Under the pieces are notes generated by a model, which saw only the letters and a program-made list of their open reading frames with translations, did not search any database and was not told where the DNA came from. The position numbers and the translations under genes are program-made. Of a stretch of 64,000 nucleotides of DNA, positions 35,413 to 44,547 are shown one piece after another. Source of the stretch: GCA-003244245 sp050699515 (lineage in GTDB: Bacteria > Actinomycetota > Actinomycetes > Mycobacteriales > Pseudonocardiaceae); contig JBOHFF010000076.1 of NCBI GenBank assembly GCA_050699515.1, positions 1 to 64,000 on the forward strand, read 5' to 3'. Numbering within the stretch: the first letter of the stretch is position 1; every line of letters begins with the position of its first letter.

Positions 35413-35592
35413 TTACAGGTGCGCAGTCAGCGCAACCGGCGTCAGGAACTCCTCGACTCGGGAAGCGGTCATCCGGTCCAGACCGCCGCCGGGCAGGGTG
35501 CGGGTCACGATGGCGGCCAACTCCCGGACCTCCAGACGTTCGGTTGGTACGGTGGTCGGATTCTCTGTGCGTACTTCCAGCGGTGTGGACAA
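35413..35592 (-). CDS. 59-aa peptide encoded upstream of the PP-loop enzyme
   Basis: TTG 35592 follows AAAGGAG by 7 bases and opens a 59-codon frame: MSTPLEVRTENPTTVPTERL and later RTLPGGGLDRMTASRVEEFL. It ends 35 bp before the PP-loop gene, whose start is also TTG. It has no Cys, no TM helix and an acidic, helix-prone ending. It could be a modified peptide precursor, a carrier or partner of the PP-loop enzyme, or a regulator. I do not recognise a family. Confidence 0.55.
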   Translation of the reverse strand: MSTPLEVRTENPTTVPTERLEVRELAAIVTRTLPGGGLDRMTASRVEEFLTPVALTAHL

Positions 35593-35737
35593 GGAATCGC
35601 TCCTTTCGTGTCGTGGTGAACTTCGTTTGAATCGGTGGCCATCCGCAGGCCTGGAGCTGGGCGCAGCCGGGCGGGAGCCGTGAACCCAGGACCTCAGGGG
35701 GATGGTTGGTGCTGGGCTTGTGCCCTGCACCAACCGA

Positions 35738-35767
35738 TGTTAACAACAAGCTACCCGAGTTTGTCAA
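35738..35767 (-). promoter_or_regulatory. Sigma-70-like promoter for the peptide/PP-loop genes
   Basis: On the minus strand TTGACA (35767-35762) and TTAACA (35743-35738) are 18 bp apart, close to consensus for an actinobacterial vegetative promoter. The peptide start is about 145 bp downstream. The divergent DUF6879 gene starts at 35855 on the other side. Confidence 0.5.
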
Positions 35768-35854
35768 GGTTCTATGCATGGTTAAGTCACTTGACGGTGT
35801 CTACTGGGGTTGAGACCATGACTTACCCAGGCAACAACGACGTAGGGATGCATC

Positions 35855-36655
35855 ATGCAGCTCCGCAAGCTAGCGAAGGACAAAGACAGTGACATCGGAG
35901 GTTGTCAGACCGTCTATGGCGTTATCGATGCCACCGCTCACCCGGAGTGCATCGTGCAGGGCCCAATCGTCAGTAACAGCCACCTGGAGGACGTGCTTCC
36001 CGGCGAGGGCGGGGTCCGCATCAAGCGTGAGGTGCTCATCGACGCGGTGCGCCAACTCCAGGAGGAGGTTGACCGTACAGCTGAGCTGATCTTGCCGGGC
36101 TCAGAGGCGTTCGGGGCCCTGTTCCATAGTTTCGCCCATTCGGTGTTCCGGCTGGAGACCCTCCAGTCCTACCGCAGTGCGCGAGATCGGGACCTTCTTA
36201 ACCGGTTCGTCGCCGGCGAGCCCAAGCCGCCGGATCCCGCGAAAGCCAGGTGGACCTCGATGATCGCCTCGAACGTGCAGTCGGGCAAGACGGTACAACG
36301 CGTACACGTTGTCCGCGAGCCGCTGACTGACTACCTGCGATTCGAGCTTACGTGGGGCTATGAACCGAACGTCGCAGTCGGGGAAGACGTCCGGATCATC
36401 GCCATTGGCCAGAACTCCTGGCCTGCGGACCTACCTCAGCACGACTTTTGGCTCTTCGATTCGGCCGAGTTGTATGACATGCACTACGACGATGATCAGG
36501 TGTGGCTTGGTGCTGGGCACGTCACTGATCCCAAGAGGATCGTGGACGCCTGCCGGTGGCGGGACGCGGCGTTACACTACGGCACTCCGTGGTCGGTCTA
36601 CGTGCACACCAAGCCTGAGCTGGCCCACCACCTATCTGTCTCGCAAGCACCGTAG
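35855..36655 (+). CDS. DUF6879-type protein with a fused N-terminal module
   Basis: A 266-aa protein. Residues 1-70 (LRKLAKDKDSDIGGCQTVYG ... GEGGVRIKREVLIDAVRQLQ) match a small protein usually encoded separately next to DUF6879 genes. Residues 85-260 are DUF6879: ALFHSFAHSVFRLETLQSYR, VHVVREPLTDYLRFELTWGY, AVGEDVRIIA, DFWLFDSAELYDMHYDDDQV. These proteins commonly pair with a DUF5753 XRE regulator, which follows here 4 bp later. They are thought to be regulator partners in actinobacteria. Confidence 0.85.
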   Translation: MQLRKLAKDKDSDIGGCQTVYGVIDATAHPECIVQGPIVSNSHLEDVLPGEGGVRIKREVLIDAVRQLQEEVDRTAELILPGSEAFGALFHSFAHSVFRLETLQSYRSARDRDLLNRFVAGEPKPPDPAKARWTSMIASNVQSGKTVQRVHVVREPLTDYLRFELTWGYEPNVAVGEDVRIIAIGQNSWPADLPQHDFWLFDSAELYDMHYDDDQVWLGAGHVTDPKRIVDACRWRDAALHYGTPWSVYVHTKPELAHHLSVSQAP

Positions 36656-36659
36656 GAGC

Positions 36660-37526
36660 ATGAGGTTGCCCGGAAACCCGGAACGGGCCCGCCTTGCCAC
36701 CCGCTTACGGGAGCTGCGCGCCGGCACGGGGTTGTCGGGTAACAGGTTCGCCACCGAGCGGATCGAATGGCCGCAGTCACGGGTATCCCGCCTGGAGACC
36801 GGGACGCAGCTGCCCACCGAGGACGACATCCACACCTGGGCGCAAGCCACCGGTGCCAGCGGCGAGACGGTGACTGAGCTGCTGGAGATGCTAAACCGGG
36901 CGCGGATCGAGTACGCCACCTGGCGAGAGACGTACCACCGCGCGGGCGGTCCGAGCGGCAAGCAGATCAGCATCGCCCAGTTGGAGGCGCAGGCCACCCA
37001 CATCAGGTCCTTCCAGCCCGCGATGGTGATCGGACTGCTCCAGACGCCCGCATACGCGCGCGAGATGCTCACCCTGCCCGGTAGTCCATTGACCTACGCC
37101 GGATCCAGGGCCGACGTCGACACGGTGGTGGCCGAACGTATGAGCCGGCAACACGTGCTGTACCAGCCTGGTAAGCAGGTACAGCTGGTGATGGGTGAAG
37201 CGGGGCTGTACAACAACGTCGGGACCATTGGGACCTTGATCGGGCAGCTCGATCGTTTGATGACCCTGGCCGTGTTGCCGAGCATCGATGTCGGCATCGT
37301 GCCGTTCGCGGTGCCGATGCTCCCCGTGCCGGGATTCGTGATCTATGACGACGAGGTTGTCACCTCGGAGTCACTCACTGCCGAGCAGCGTCTCATCGAG
37401 TCCGACGAGGTCGCCCAGTACATTCGCTTTTTCGATGAGCTGCGAGCCGTGGCCGCGACAGGCCCGGATGCGGTGGCGCTGATCCAGCGGGTCACGGCTG
37501 AGCTGCGAGCGGAAGCGCTCGAATAA
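36660..37526 (+). CDS. XRE regulator with DUF5753 domain
   Basis: A 288-aa protein, ATG 36660 with AGGAG 4 bases upstream, 4 bp after the DUF6879 gene. Residues 10-60 are the HTH (RLRELRAGTGLSGNRFATER, WPQSRVSRLETGTQLPTEDD). DUF5753 covers about 100-285: IRSFQPAMVIGLLQTPAYAR, LGQLDRLMTLAVLPSIDVGI-like core, PGFVIYDDEVV. WhiJ/DUF5753 regulators control developmental or secondary-metabolite genes locally. The divergent peptide/PP-loop operon is the obvious candidate target. Confidence 0.92.
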   Translation: MRLPGNPERARLATRLRELRAGTGLSGNRFATERIEWPQSRVSRLETGTQLPTEDDIHTWAQATGASGETVTELLEMLNRARIEYATWRETYHRAGGPSGKQISIAQLEAQATHIRSFQPAMVIGLLQTPAYAREMLTLPGSPLTYAGSRADVDTVVAERMSRQHVLYQPGKQVQLVMGEAGLYNNVGTIGTLIGQLDRLMTLAVLPSIDVGIVPFAVPMLPVPGFVIYDDEVVTSESLTAEQRLIESDEVAQYIRFFDELRAVAATGPDAVALIQRVTAELRAEALE

Positions 37527-37600
37527 TGCGGCGACCCTGCGTTGCTTGCCGTGGGCTGCGGGCGTATCCGTGAGCTGTGGGGCCTGGGAGGTGGTGAGTC

Positions 37601-38974
37601 GTGGTGAATGATGAACTTGCTGGTCATGACGCTGGGCGAGCGGATCCTGTCGACCCAGCGTTGTTTCGGCGGGAGGATGCGCGCCGGGCGCTGGCCGCTT
37701 TGGACATCGGCGCTTTTTACGAGGTCTTGGCAGCCGAGGCTGGGCTTAGCCAGCGGCAGATCGCGGCGCGCGCCGGGCAGTCCCAGCCGGAGGTCAGTGA
37801 GATCGTTGCCGGGCGTCGCCAGGTGGAAAACCACCATGTGCTGGTGCGCATCGCGGACAGCTTCGATATTCCCCGGGAGTTCATGGGTCTGTCCTGGTGG
37901 GGTCCCGATGGGACCTACTGTGGTGAGGTCAGCGCCGTTGAGCTAGCGGAGGAGAAGGACATGCGCCGCCGCGTCCTGCTCGGTGCCACCTCAATGGCGG
38001 CCCTTGGGCAGCTCGTGCAGGGTGTGGGTGAGCTGGCGCTGCCCATCGGGGAACCGCTGCCCTCCCGGCTGGGCATGGTCCATGTGCACACGGTGGAGGC
38101 GGCCACCGGGCGGTTGCGCGGGATGGCGCGCCAGTTCGGCGGGCAGGCTGATCTGTTCGGCGCCGCGGCGAGGAATTACACACGGTGGATGCAGGTGTCC
38201 GCGCCCGATGCGGTCAAGGCGCAGCTGGGGGCCGCGCTGGCGGAGTTGTATACCGAGGCGGGTTGGTGCTGTTATGACGCGGGGCTGGACGGGGTGGGCT
38301 GTTTCACCCGTGCCCTGGCGCTGGCCGATGAGGCGCGCGATGCTTACGGCATCGCGAACGCGGCCTGGCATGCCGGATTGACGATGGTGCGTGGCGGGCA
38401 CCCGGATGACGCGCTCAAGTGCTTTCAGATGGGGCAGCTCGCCCTCGCGGGGTTTCAGCCCGGTAAGGCGAGGCCGGCGATGCTGCGCGCCGACGATCCG
38501 CGAGTGCCGGTCCTGGCCGGCCGGCTGAACCGCAATTCCGCGACCGCCTGCGCCCTGCTGGGCAAAGCCGATCAGGCGCAGCGCTACCTTGCTGACGCCC
38601 AGGACGGGTGGGCGCCCCGCACTGCGTTCGAGCAGGCGGGCATGGAGATCGCAACGGCTGGGATCTGGCTCGACCTGGGCCGACTCGAGGCAGCGGAGGT
38701 GTTCGCTGCGCGTGCTGTGCGCACTTACGGCGATGCCCACGTCCGGGGCCGGACGGCTGCGGAACTCGCGCTCGCCGAGGTGCACGTGCGGGCCGGGGAG
38801 CCCCGCGGGCTGGTGCTGGCTCAGCAGGCCATCACAGCGGTGAGCACCCTCCAATCCGTCGCCGTGCGACAAGAACGCCTCCTGCCGCTGGCCGCCGCCC
38901 TGGAGGCCCGCCCTAGCAATGACGCCAAACAACTCGCCCGCACCGCCCGCCACACCGCTGGGACACGCGCATAG
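37601..38974 (+). CDS. XRE regulator with TPR-like C-terminal domain
   Basis: A 457-aa protein, GTG 37601 (or 37604) after GGAGG. LAAEAGLSQRQIAARAGQSQ, PEVSEIVAGRRQVENHHVLV is the HTH. The rest is helical repeats (LYTEAGWCCYDAGLDGVGCF, AQRYLADAQDGWAPRTAFEQ) like the TPR domains of peptide-responsive actinobacterial regulators. It follows the DUF5753 gene by 74 bp on the same strand, making three regulators in a row. Confidence 0.88.
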   Translation: MVNDELAGHDAGRADPVDPALFRREDARRALAALDIGAFYEVLAAEAGLSQRQIAARAGQSQPEVSEIVAGRRQVENHHVLVRIADSFDIPREFMGLSWWGPDGTYCGEVSAVELAEEKDMRRRVLLGATSMAALGQLVQGVGELALPIGEPLPSRLGMVHVHTVEAATGRLRGMARQFGGQADLFGAAARNYTRWMQVSAPDAVKAQLGAALAELYTEAGWCCYDAGLDGVGCFTRALALADEARDAYGIANAAWHAGLTMVRGGHPDDALKCFQMGQLALAGFQPGKARPAMLRADDPRVPVLAGRLNRNSATACALLGKADQAQRYLADAQDGWAPRTAFEQAGMEIATAGIWLDLGRLEAAEVFAARAVRTYGDAHVRGRTAAELALAEVHVRAGEPRGLVLAQQAITAVSTLQSVAVRQERLLPLAAALEARPSNDAKQLARTARHTAGTRA

Positions 38975-39063
38975 CAGAGGTTGGGCGGTGAGCAGGCGGG
39001 TGAGCAGGCGGAACGGGGAAATCCACGACGTCGCACTGTGTCCGTGCTGCGGCGCGGGCGTCG

Positions 39064-40095
39064 CTAGTAGGCCGGCACGGTGTGATCGCGAGGCACTGTC
39101 TCGTGCTGCGGCGGCGGGGAAGGCGGGGTGCCATCGCCGAAGGGAGACCCGCCCAGCTCCGCGCGGCCGTGCGGGTGCAACCAGCTGCCCAGCTCCGGCC
39201 CGGCGGGCACGATGCCGCTCGGGTTGATGTCGCGATGCACCTGGTAGTAGTGGCGCTTGATGTGGTCGAAATCGATGGTGTCGCCGAAGCCGGGTGTGCA
39301 GAACAGATCGCGGGCGTAGGCCCACAGCACCGGCATCTCCGCAAGTTTGCACCGGTTGCACTTGAAATGACCGTGATAGACGGCATCGAAGCGCACCAGG
39401 GTGGTGAACAGCCTGACGTCGGCTTCGGTGATCGAGTCCCCGACCAGGTAGCGTTGACGCTCCAGGCGGTCTGAGAGCCAGTCGAGCCGGTCGAACAGCC
39501 GGTGGTAGGCTGCTTCGTAGGCGTTCTGGTTGCCGGCGAAGCCACAGCGGTACACGCCATTGTTGACATCGGTGAACACCACGCGATTGACCTCGTCGAT
39601 CTCGGCTCGGCGATCTTCGGGGTAGAGGTCGGGGGCGCCGGGTCGGTGGTAGGCCCGCCACTCGAGGGACATGTCCAGGGTGATCTGGGAGTAGTCGTTG
39701 GTGACGACCTGGCCGGTGGGGACATCGACGATGGCGGGAACCGTGATACCCCGATCGTAGCCGGGGATCCGGGCGAAGTAGGCGTCCTGCAGCCGCTCGA
39801 TGCCCAGAACGGGATCACGACCGCCGGGGTCGAGGTCGAAGGTCCAGCTCCGCGCGTCGTGGGTCGGCCCGGTCACCCCCATCGACAGCGCATCCTCCAG
39901 ACCCAGCAGGCGACGGACGATGATCGCCCGGTTGGCCCACGGGCAGGCTCTGCTGACCACGAGGCGATACCTGCCCGGTTCGGCGGGGAAGCCGTCGGCG
40001 CCATCGGCGGTGATGCGGGTGGTGATGTAGCGCTGGTCGCGGGTGAACTCGCCGGTCGGGCTGAGGTAGCTGCCGGCGGCTACTGGGTCGGACAT
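39064..40095 (-). CDS. Glutathionyl-hydroquinone reductase-like (GST family)
   Basis: A 343-aa protein. ATG 40095 has GGAGA 7 bases upstream, so I prefer it to the frame start at 40107. LVVSRACPWANRAIIVRRLL carries the catalytic Cys of the ACPWA motif. PAIVDVPTGQVVTNDYSQIT and YLVGDSITEADVRLFTTLVR are the thioredoxin-like and helical GST parts of the YqjG/PcpF type. It reduces S-conjugated hydroquinones; in actinobacteria mycothiol may replace glutathione. Confidence 0.93.
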   Translation of the reverse strand: MSDPVAAGSYLSPTGEFTRDQRYITTRITADGADGFPAEPGRYRLVVSRACPWANRAIIVRRLLGLEDALSMGVTGPTHDARSWTFDLDPGGRDPVLGIERLQDAYFARIPGYDRGITVPAIVDVPTGQVVTNDYSQITLDMSLEWRAYHRPGAPDLYPEDRRAEIDEVNRVVFTDVNNGVYRCGFAGNQNAYEAAYHRLFDRLDWLSDRLERQRYLVGDSITEADVRLFTTLVRFDAVYHGHFKCNRCKLAEMPVLWAYARDLFCTPGFGDTIDFDHIKRHYYQVHRDINPSGIVPAGPELGSWLHPHGRAELGGSPFGDGTPPSPPPQHETVPRDHTVPAY

Positions 40096-40290
40096 CGTCT
40101 TCTCCATGGTGTGGTCAGACCGGCGTGCACGTGGCAGGACTGCACAGCGGTGCGGATGACGTCGTAGACGTCGCTACCAGCGGCGATGACATCGGGCTCC
40201 AAGACTGGGTCGCGGAGTTCGGGCGCCACATGACCAGGAAATACTCGCGACGATGGTGGGCGGAGTCAATATAGGCGACCCCCCAGGTCG

Positions 40291-41395
40291 GTGGACAGCG
40301 CCTGTCGGGCGGTCCTTGCCTATTTACATGCTCCGGTGCAGGACTATGCTGTCATCTTCACCGCGAATGCTACCGGAGCGTGCCGGTTGGTCGGCGAGGC
40401 ATACCCGTTCGACCGGCGGACCGGACTGGTGCTCACAGCGGACAACCACAATTCGGTCAACGGTATCCGCGAGTTCGCGCGGTCGAGGAAGGCCACGACG
40501 ACCTACGTGCCCAGCGCGGCCAGCGACCTGCGGGTGCCCGATGCAATGGTGCACGCCGCGTTCGGTCGGCACAGCGTTCGGGCCTGGTGCCGAAGGCTTT
40601 TCGCATATCCTGCGCAGAGCAACTTCAGCGGCGTGCAGCATCCCCTGGACTGGGTGGAGCTGGCGCACCGGCAGGGCTACGACGTGCTGCTTGATGCCGC
40701 CGCGTACCTGCCGACGAACACGCTGGATTTCAGCGTCGTCACTCCCGAGTTCGTCACGCTCAACTGGTACAAGCTGTTCGGGTACCCTACTGGCGTCGGC
40801 TGCTTGATCGCGAGGCGAGAGGCACTCGCGCGGCTGCGCCGGCCGTGGTTCTCCGGCGGCACCATTCAGACTGTCAGTGTGCAGGGTCACTGGCATTCGA
40901 TGGCCCAGGATGAGGCCGCGTTCGAAGACGGCACGTTGAATTTCCTGGCCGTGCCCGATGTCGAGTTCGGTTTGTCCTGGCTGAGCAGCATCGGGGTCGA
41001 GGTGATCCGGCGCCGGGTGCAGTGCCTGACCGGCTGGCTGCTCGACCGGCTCGGTGCGCTGACCCACGACAACGGGGAGCCGATGGCCCGGATCTATGGA
41101 CCCAGCGACACGGTGCGCAGGGGCGGCACGGTCGCCTTCAATCTGCTCGATCCCAGCGGAATGGTCATCGACGAACGCCTCATCGCCACCGAGTCGGCCG
41201 CCGCAGGTTTCTCCCTGCGCACCGGATGTTTCTGCAATCCGGGCGCCAGCGAGACATCATTCGGTATTGCCCGGGCATCTCTGCGCGGCGCTCTCCGTAA
41301 AGGAGCTGACACCATTTGAGGGCTACATCACGCTGCTCCGATTGCCCAGCGGCGGAGCGATCCGGGCCTCCTTCGGTATCGCGTCACCCACGGAC
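40291..41395 (+). pseudogene. Class V aminotransferase (NifS/cofactor-sulfurase-like), truncated and frameshifted
   Basis: The frame from GTG 40291 encodes 342 residues: VIFTANATGACRLVGEAYPF, DVLLDAAAYLPTNTLDF, the PLP lysine in TLNWYKLFGYPTGVGCLIAR (K161), and SLRTGCFCNPGASETSFGIA. The usual first 90-110 residues, including the start of the fold, are missing. At about 41305 the frame shifts: the protein stops after RKGADTI, while the next frame continues the expected C-terminus (LTPFEGYITLLRLPSGGAIR ASFGIAS). Loss of the N-terminus plus the frameshift make it a pseudogene. Confidence 0.75.
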
Positions 41396-41529
41396 TGCCC
41401 CCCAGAACACACCGCTAGCTATGAGCAAGCCATTCACCGGTCGACCGAACTCGCACATCCAGTGCCCGTTCGACTCTCTCGATCTCCCGTGCGGGATCGC
41501 GCTGTATGACGTCGGGCTGCGCAGCAACT

Positions 41530-41752
41530 TAGCGGCCAGGCAGCCGAGCGTGTGAACCTCCGGACGTCCGAAGCCCGCGAGCCCGCAGCTGCCCGGCGAG
41601 TCGCATGACGTCATCCTCGGCCCCGAGCACCGTCAGCGCCACGTCGAGGCCGCCGAGCTTGGCGACCAGGCCGTCATAGCGGCCGCTGGAGGCGATCGAG
41701 CCGGGTAGCCGACCGCTTCCACTTCGAAGATCGGGCCGGTGTAGTAGTCCAG
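41530..41752 (-). pseudogene. hisS fragment with internal deletions
   Basis: Three blocks match the intact hisS of this window in order: 41530-41550 (the 3' end, like 32769-32790), about 41559-41657 (like 32949-33060) and about 41658-41752 (like 33142-33247, encoding DYYTGPIFEVEA). The stretches between them are deleted and there are many substitutions, so it is an old relic of a second copy rather than a recent duplication. Confidence 0.8.
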
Positions 41753-41771
41753 TGGTGCCCCTTCAGCAGTG

Positions 41772-41880
41772 AGACAGAGAAGATCAATAGCGCGGACGAG
41801 GACGATGGGGTCTTCAACCCGCGCCGGAAGTCCCTCAACCAGTCGAGTGTGGATCACCCACACCTCATGACAGATCACGA
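41772..41880 (-). pseudogene. Degenerate copy of the 59-aa ORF found at 44.4 kb
   Basis: The minus strand encodes WVIHTRLVEGLPARVEDPIV followed by LVRAIDLLC, closely matching WVIHTRLAQGLPARVEDLLV in the small ORF at 44368-44547. The start region is lost and the downstream end runs into the hisS fragment. About 88 bp align between the two copies. Confidence 0.6.
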
Positions 41881-41994
41881 GCGAACGATTACAGTGCGTT
41901 GACCGATGCTGACTGTGTAACTTTTGCTTCTGCGGCAACGATAAATTCTTTTAGAAAGAATCAGATGTGTATTTAAGATACATGAGGCACAATA

Positions 41995-43698
41995 ATGGCG
42001 CAGCAGAAGGAGCCGCAAAAGTGGCTAGTCATTGCGGCGATCTTGCTCGCCGGTAGCTCCGTAGGGGCTGAAGCTAACATTCCCTTTTGGGCCGACGCCG
42101 TTCTCAGGGGCTTGCTGCTGAGCGGTGCAATCGTTGTTCTAGTGAAGCTGGTCCGACCGTGGCACAAGCGGCGACTCAAGGAACGACCGTTACCGCAATT
42201 TCCGCACACCCCAGTTCCTCCCGAAAACGTCTTTTGGCTCAAGAGGAGAGCTGGTAGCTCACTATTCGCAATGGATAAAGCGGCCTTGAAGATATTCGCT
42301 TTGGCTGTCGCAAAGCCGACAGAAGTACGTCAACGGGTCGTAGACACTTATGTGCCTGAACGCAGAACGGTTCATCAGCGAGTTTCAATCGAGTGTCAAA
42401 TACCCAAAGATTACTTACTCGAACACGAACATCTTGTCACGGGCGAGAAGCAACGAGGATCGCCTCCGGTGATTTATTTTCCGCTTCTCATGCCCAGGAA
42501 AGGAAAATTGCAAGATGAGTTCAATGTCTTTAATGGAGATGGATCTGCTGTATCTGTACTGGCCTACCGTGAGTACCTACAGCTTGTTGCCTGCACAGTG
42601 CGGGCACTTCTTCTCGCCTCGTTCGGCAAAGAAAGATATTCGGAACTGCCAAAGGAGGTGAGGGATGCAGAGCGTAATTGTCTCCTTGAAATCATGAAGC
42701 GTAGGGACCCGGGTGCGCGTGTGCCGTCGCTGCAGCCAGAGAGTGACCTTGACAGGCTATCAACGGCAAATTTAAGTGATGTAGTAGATGGCGCGACGTT
42801 CGAAATAGTCCGAAGCTTTGTAAGGAAATTGACGAACAACTACGGGATCGTTGCAATTGTGCGTCCGGAGTCTAATGGTCGGTTCCTTGTCAAGTACGAA
42901 CAAATATTAATTCCAAACATGAAGTTATCGAAGCCGGCGTCTGGTCTGCCTGGAAAATCTGTCGGCTGGCTTCGAGTCGCACTTGGCGCCCGCCCGGTTG
43001 ATCTCACTATAGGTATTGAAAATGCTTGCACCTGTCAAAGCTATCATCTACGCGTGGCAGGAACCGATGGGCTCTATCTGATGCGACAAGTTCCGCTTGA
43101 TTACGCTAAGACGATCGCTACCACGGCCAGGGGAGCGCCAACTCTGCCACATCTCCGGTTTCGCCGACGCCTCGGACAGCCACATGGCCATTTCTATGCG
43201 CGGTACTTCCCGGAGTCGCAAGGAGATGAACAGCCACGAATCAGATTCAAGTTCGGCGAGATACCACCGGGTTCGCTTTTGCGTGCGGCAATTGCGGCGG
43301 CTGCTAGCTTGGTGCTGGTCTGGCTTGTTGGCGTTGTGAACTCCGACTGGGCAGACCCTGGAACAGACGCACCTGCCTTCCTTCTCGCTTTCCCGGCGAT
43401 TGCGGCGACATGGCTCGGTTTTGAGTCGCTATCGAGACGACTGTTGGAGGGCACGCTTCGCGCTCGCTTCAGCTTGATGGTTACGGCAGGGCAGTCAATC
43501 GCCGCGACGGGTTTATTTATGGCACACAAAGCATATGGACAAAGCTTGAACTGGTGGAAACTGCCGGCCAATATGCATGTCTTTTGGGTGCAAGATCTTT
43601 CTTGGCTGGCGATACTAAGGAGCCGTAATGGAACAACATACCCACTGAAGTTGACATCGTCGCAGGTCCGGGGCTCCCAAAAATGTCTAACCGGATAA
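41995..43698 (+). CDS. Unknown multi-pass membrane protein
   Basis: A 567-aa protein, ATG 41995. Hydrophobic helices lie near the N-terminus (WLVIAAILLAGSSVGAEANI; LLLSGAIVVLVKLV) and at about residues 430-500 (LRAAIAAAASLVLVWLVGVV; PAFLLAFPAIAATWLGF). The 350-residue middle part is soluble (IPKDYLLEHEHLVTGEKQRG, GIVAIVRPESNGRFLVKYEQ). It is clearly poorer in GC than its neighbours and lies in a decayed, repeat-flanked area, suggesting transfer. I recognise no family. Confidence 0.6.
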   Translation: MAQQKEPQKWLVIAAILLAGSSVGAEANIPFWADAVLRGLLLSGAIVVLVKLVRPWHKRRLKERPLPQFPHTPVPPENVFWLKRRAGSSLFAMDKAALKIFALAVAKPTEVRQRVVDTYVPERRTVHQRVSIECQIPKDYLLEHEHLVTGEKQRGSPPVIYFPLLMPRKGKLQDEFNVFNGDGSAVSVLAYREYLQLVACTVRALLLASFGKERYSELPKEVRDAERNCLLEIMKRRDPGARVPSLQPESDLDRLSTANLSDVVDGATFEIVRSFVRKLTNNYGIVAIVRPESNGRFLVKYEQILIPNMKLSKPASGLPGKSVGWLRVALGARPVDLTIGIENACTCQSYHLRVAGTDGLYLMRQVPLDYAKTIATTARGAPTLPHLRFRRRLGQPHGHFYARYFPESQGDEQPRIRFKFGEIPPGSLLRAAIAAAASLVLVWLVGVVNSDWADPGTDAPAFLLAFPAIAATWLGFESLSRRLLEGTLRARFSLMVTAGQSIAATGLFMAHKAYGQSLNWWKLPANMHVFWVQDLSWLAILRSRNGTTYPLKLTSSQVRGSQKCLTG

Positions 43699-43930
43699 GT
43701 TATTTCATTACAATGACTAATCATCGCCCTTGTTAATGCGTCTTATATCTGTTATAAGTATTGGCTACAGGCGTACGAGTATTCTTACTATTCAACGAGA
43801 ATGGGTGACAGTGGACTTATTCAGAATGGTTAGTTAATGATTGAGGCAGGAGGTGGTATGTGGAAAAATTCACTAGACATTATGAAGATGGCTCTGCTAC
43901 TCTAGCTAATTCGAGAGAAGGGAAAGGCTG

Positions 43931-44167
43931 ATGACGACACGAGTGATAAGGGTATTGGAATCGTTTGCTACAAGACGACGATGTCACAGCAATGGTGAAA
44001 ATGGGCTCGATGTAACAGATGGCTACACGGTCATGCCAAATGATTGGCCGGCGCATGTGCCTAGCCCCGATTTGACAAGTGAGCAAATAGTAAGGGGGCT
44101 GAATAAAATCGATGACATCTTTGACGCTGCAATGGCAGATCTGCGAGACACACCATTGCCCGGTTGA
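43931..44167 (+). CDS. Small hypothetical protein (78 aa)
   Basis: ATG 43931 follows GAAGGGAAAGG. The product includes GYTVMPNDWPAHVPSPDLTS and EQIVRGLNKIDDIFDAAMAD. It lies in low-GC DNA, where a random frame of this length is less likely to arise by GC bias. No family recognised. The surrounding 43699-43930 and 44168-44367 hold no other gene that I can support. Confidence 0.4.
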   Translation: MTTRVIRVLESFATRRRCHSNGENGLDVTDGYTVMPNDWPAHVPSPDLTSEQIVRGLNKIDDIFDAAMADLRDTPLPG

Positions 44168-44367
44168 AATTATTGGACAAACCTGGGCCAAAGGATTCTT
44201 CAGGCGGGTGGCGCTCATGGTGTCACATTGATAATAAAATAGTGATGTTGGTGTTGCTGTTTGTCACCTGAGGATCACTGAGTAGTATGCTCTAACCTCC
44301 TCTTGATTGCTGAATTACGGATAGATCAGCGAAAAGATAGCCACCAAGGCAGTCTCCTATTGAGAAA

Positions 44368-44547
44368 TCAAGCGTCACGTGACTCGTCCGTATGATGGTC
44401 TACTTGCTGCGCACACATAAGATCAACGATCCGTGCCAAGACCAGAAGATCCTCAACCCGCGCTGGAAGGCCCTGCGCCAGTCGAGTGTGAATCACCCAC
44501 TCTTCAAGATCGACAGAGGGATCAGGGGGAGGAACTGAGGGCTCCAT
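44368..44547 (-). CDS. 59-aa hypothetical protein, member of a repeated family
   Basis: ATG 44547 opens a 59-codon frame: MEPSVPPPDPSVDLEEWVIH, then TRLAQGLPARVEDLLVLARI and VDLMCAQQVDHHTDESRDA. A diverged copy exists at 41772-41880, and the differences are partly silent or conservative, which argues that it has been a real coding sequence. Function unknown. The 245-bp gap from here to 44792 shows nothing further. Confidence 0.5.
   Translation of the reverse strand: MEPSVPPPDPSVDLEEWVIHTRLAQGLPARVEDLLVLARIVDLMCAQQVDHHTDESRDA

Noticed and set aside
41316..41555. Plus-strand frame MSKPFTGRPNSHIQCPFDSL and onward as a gene
   Set aside because: It begins inside the lost end of the aminotransferase pseudogene and ends in the hisS relic; no ribosome-binding site and no family.
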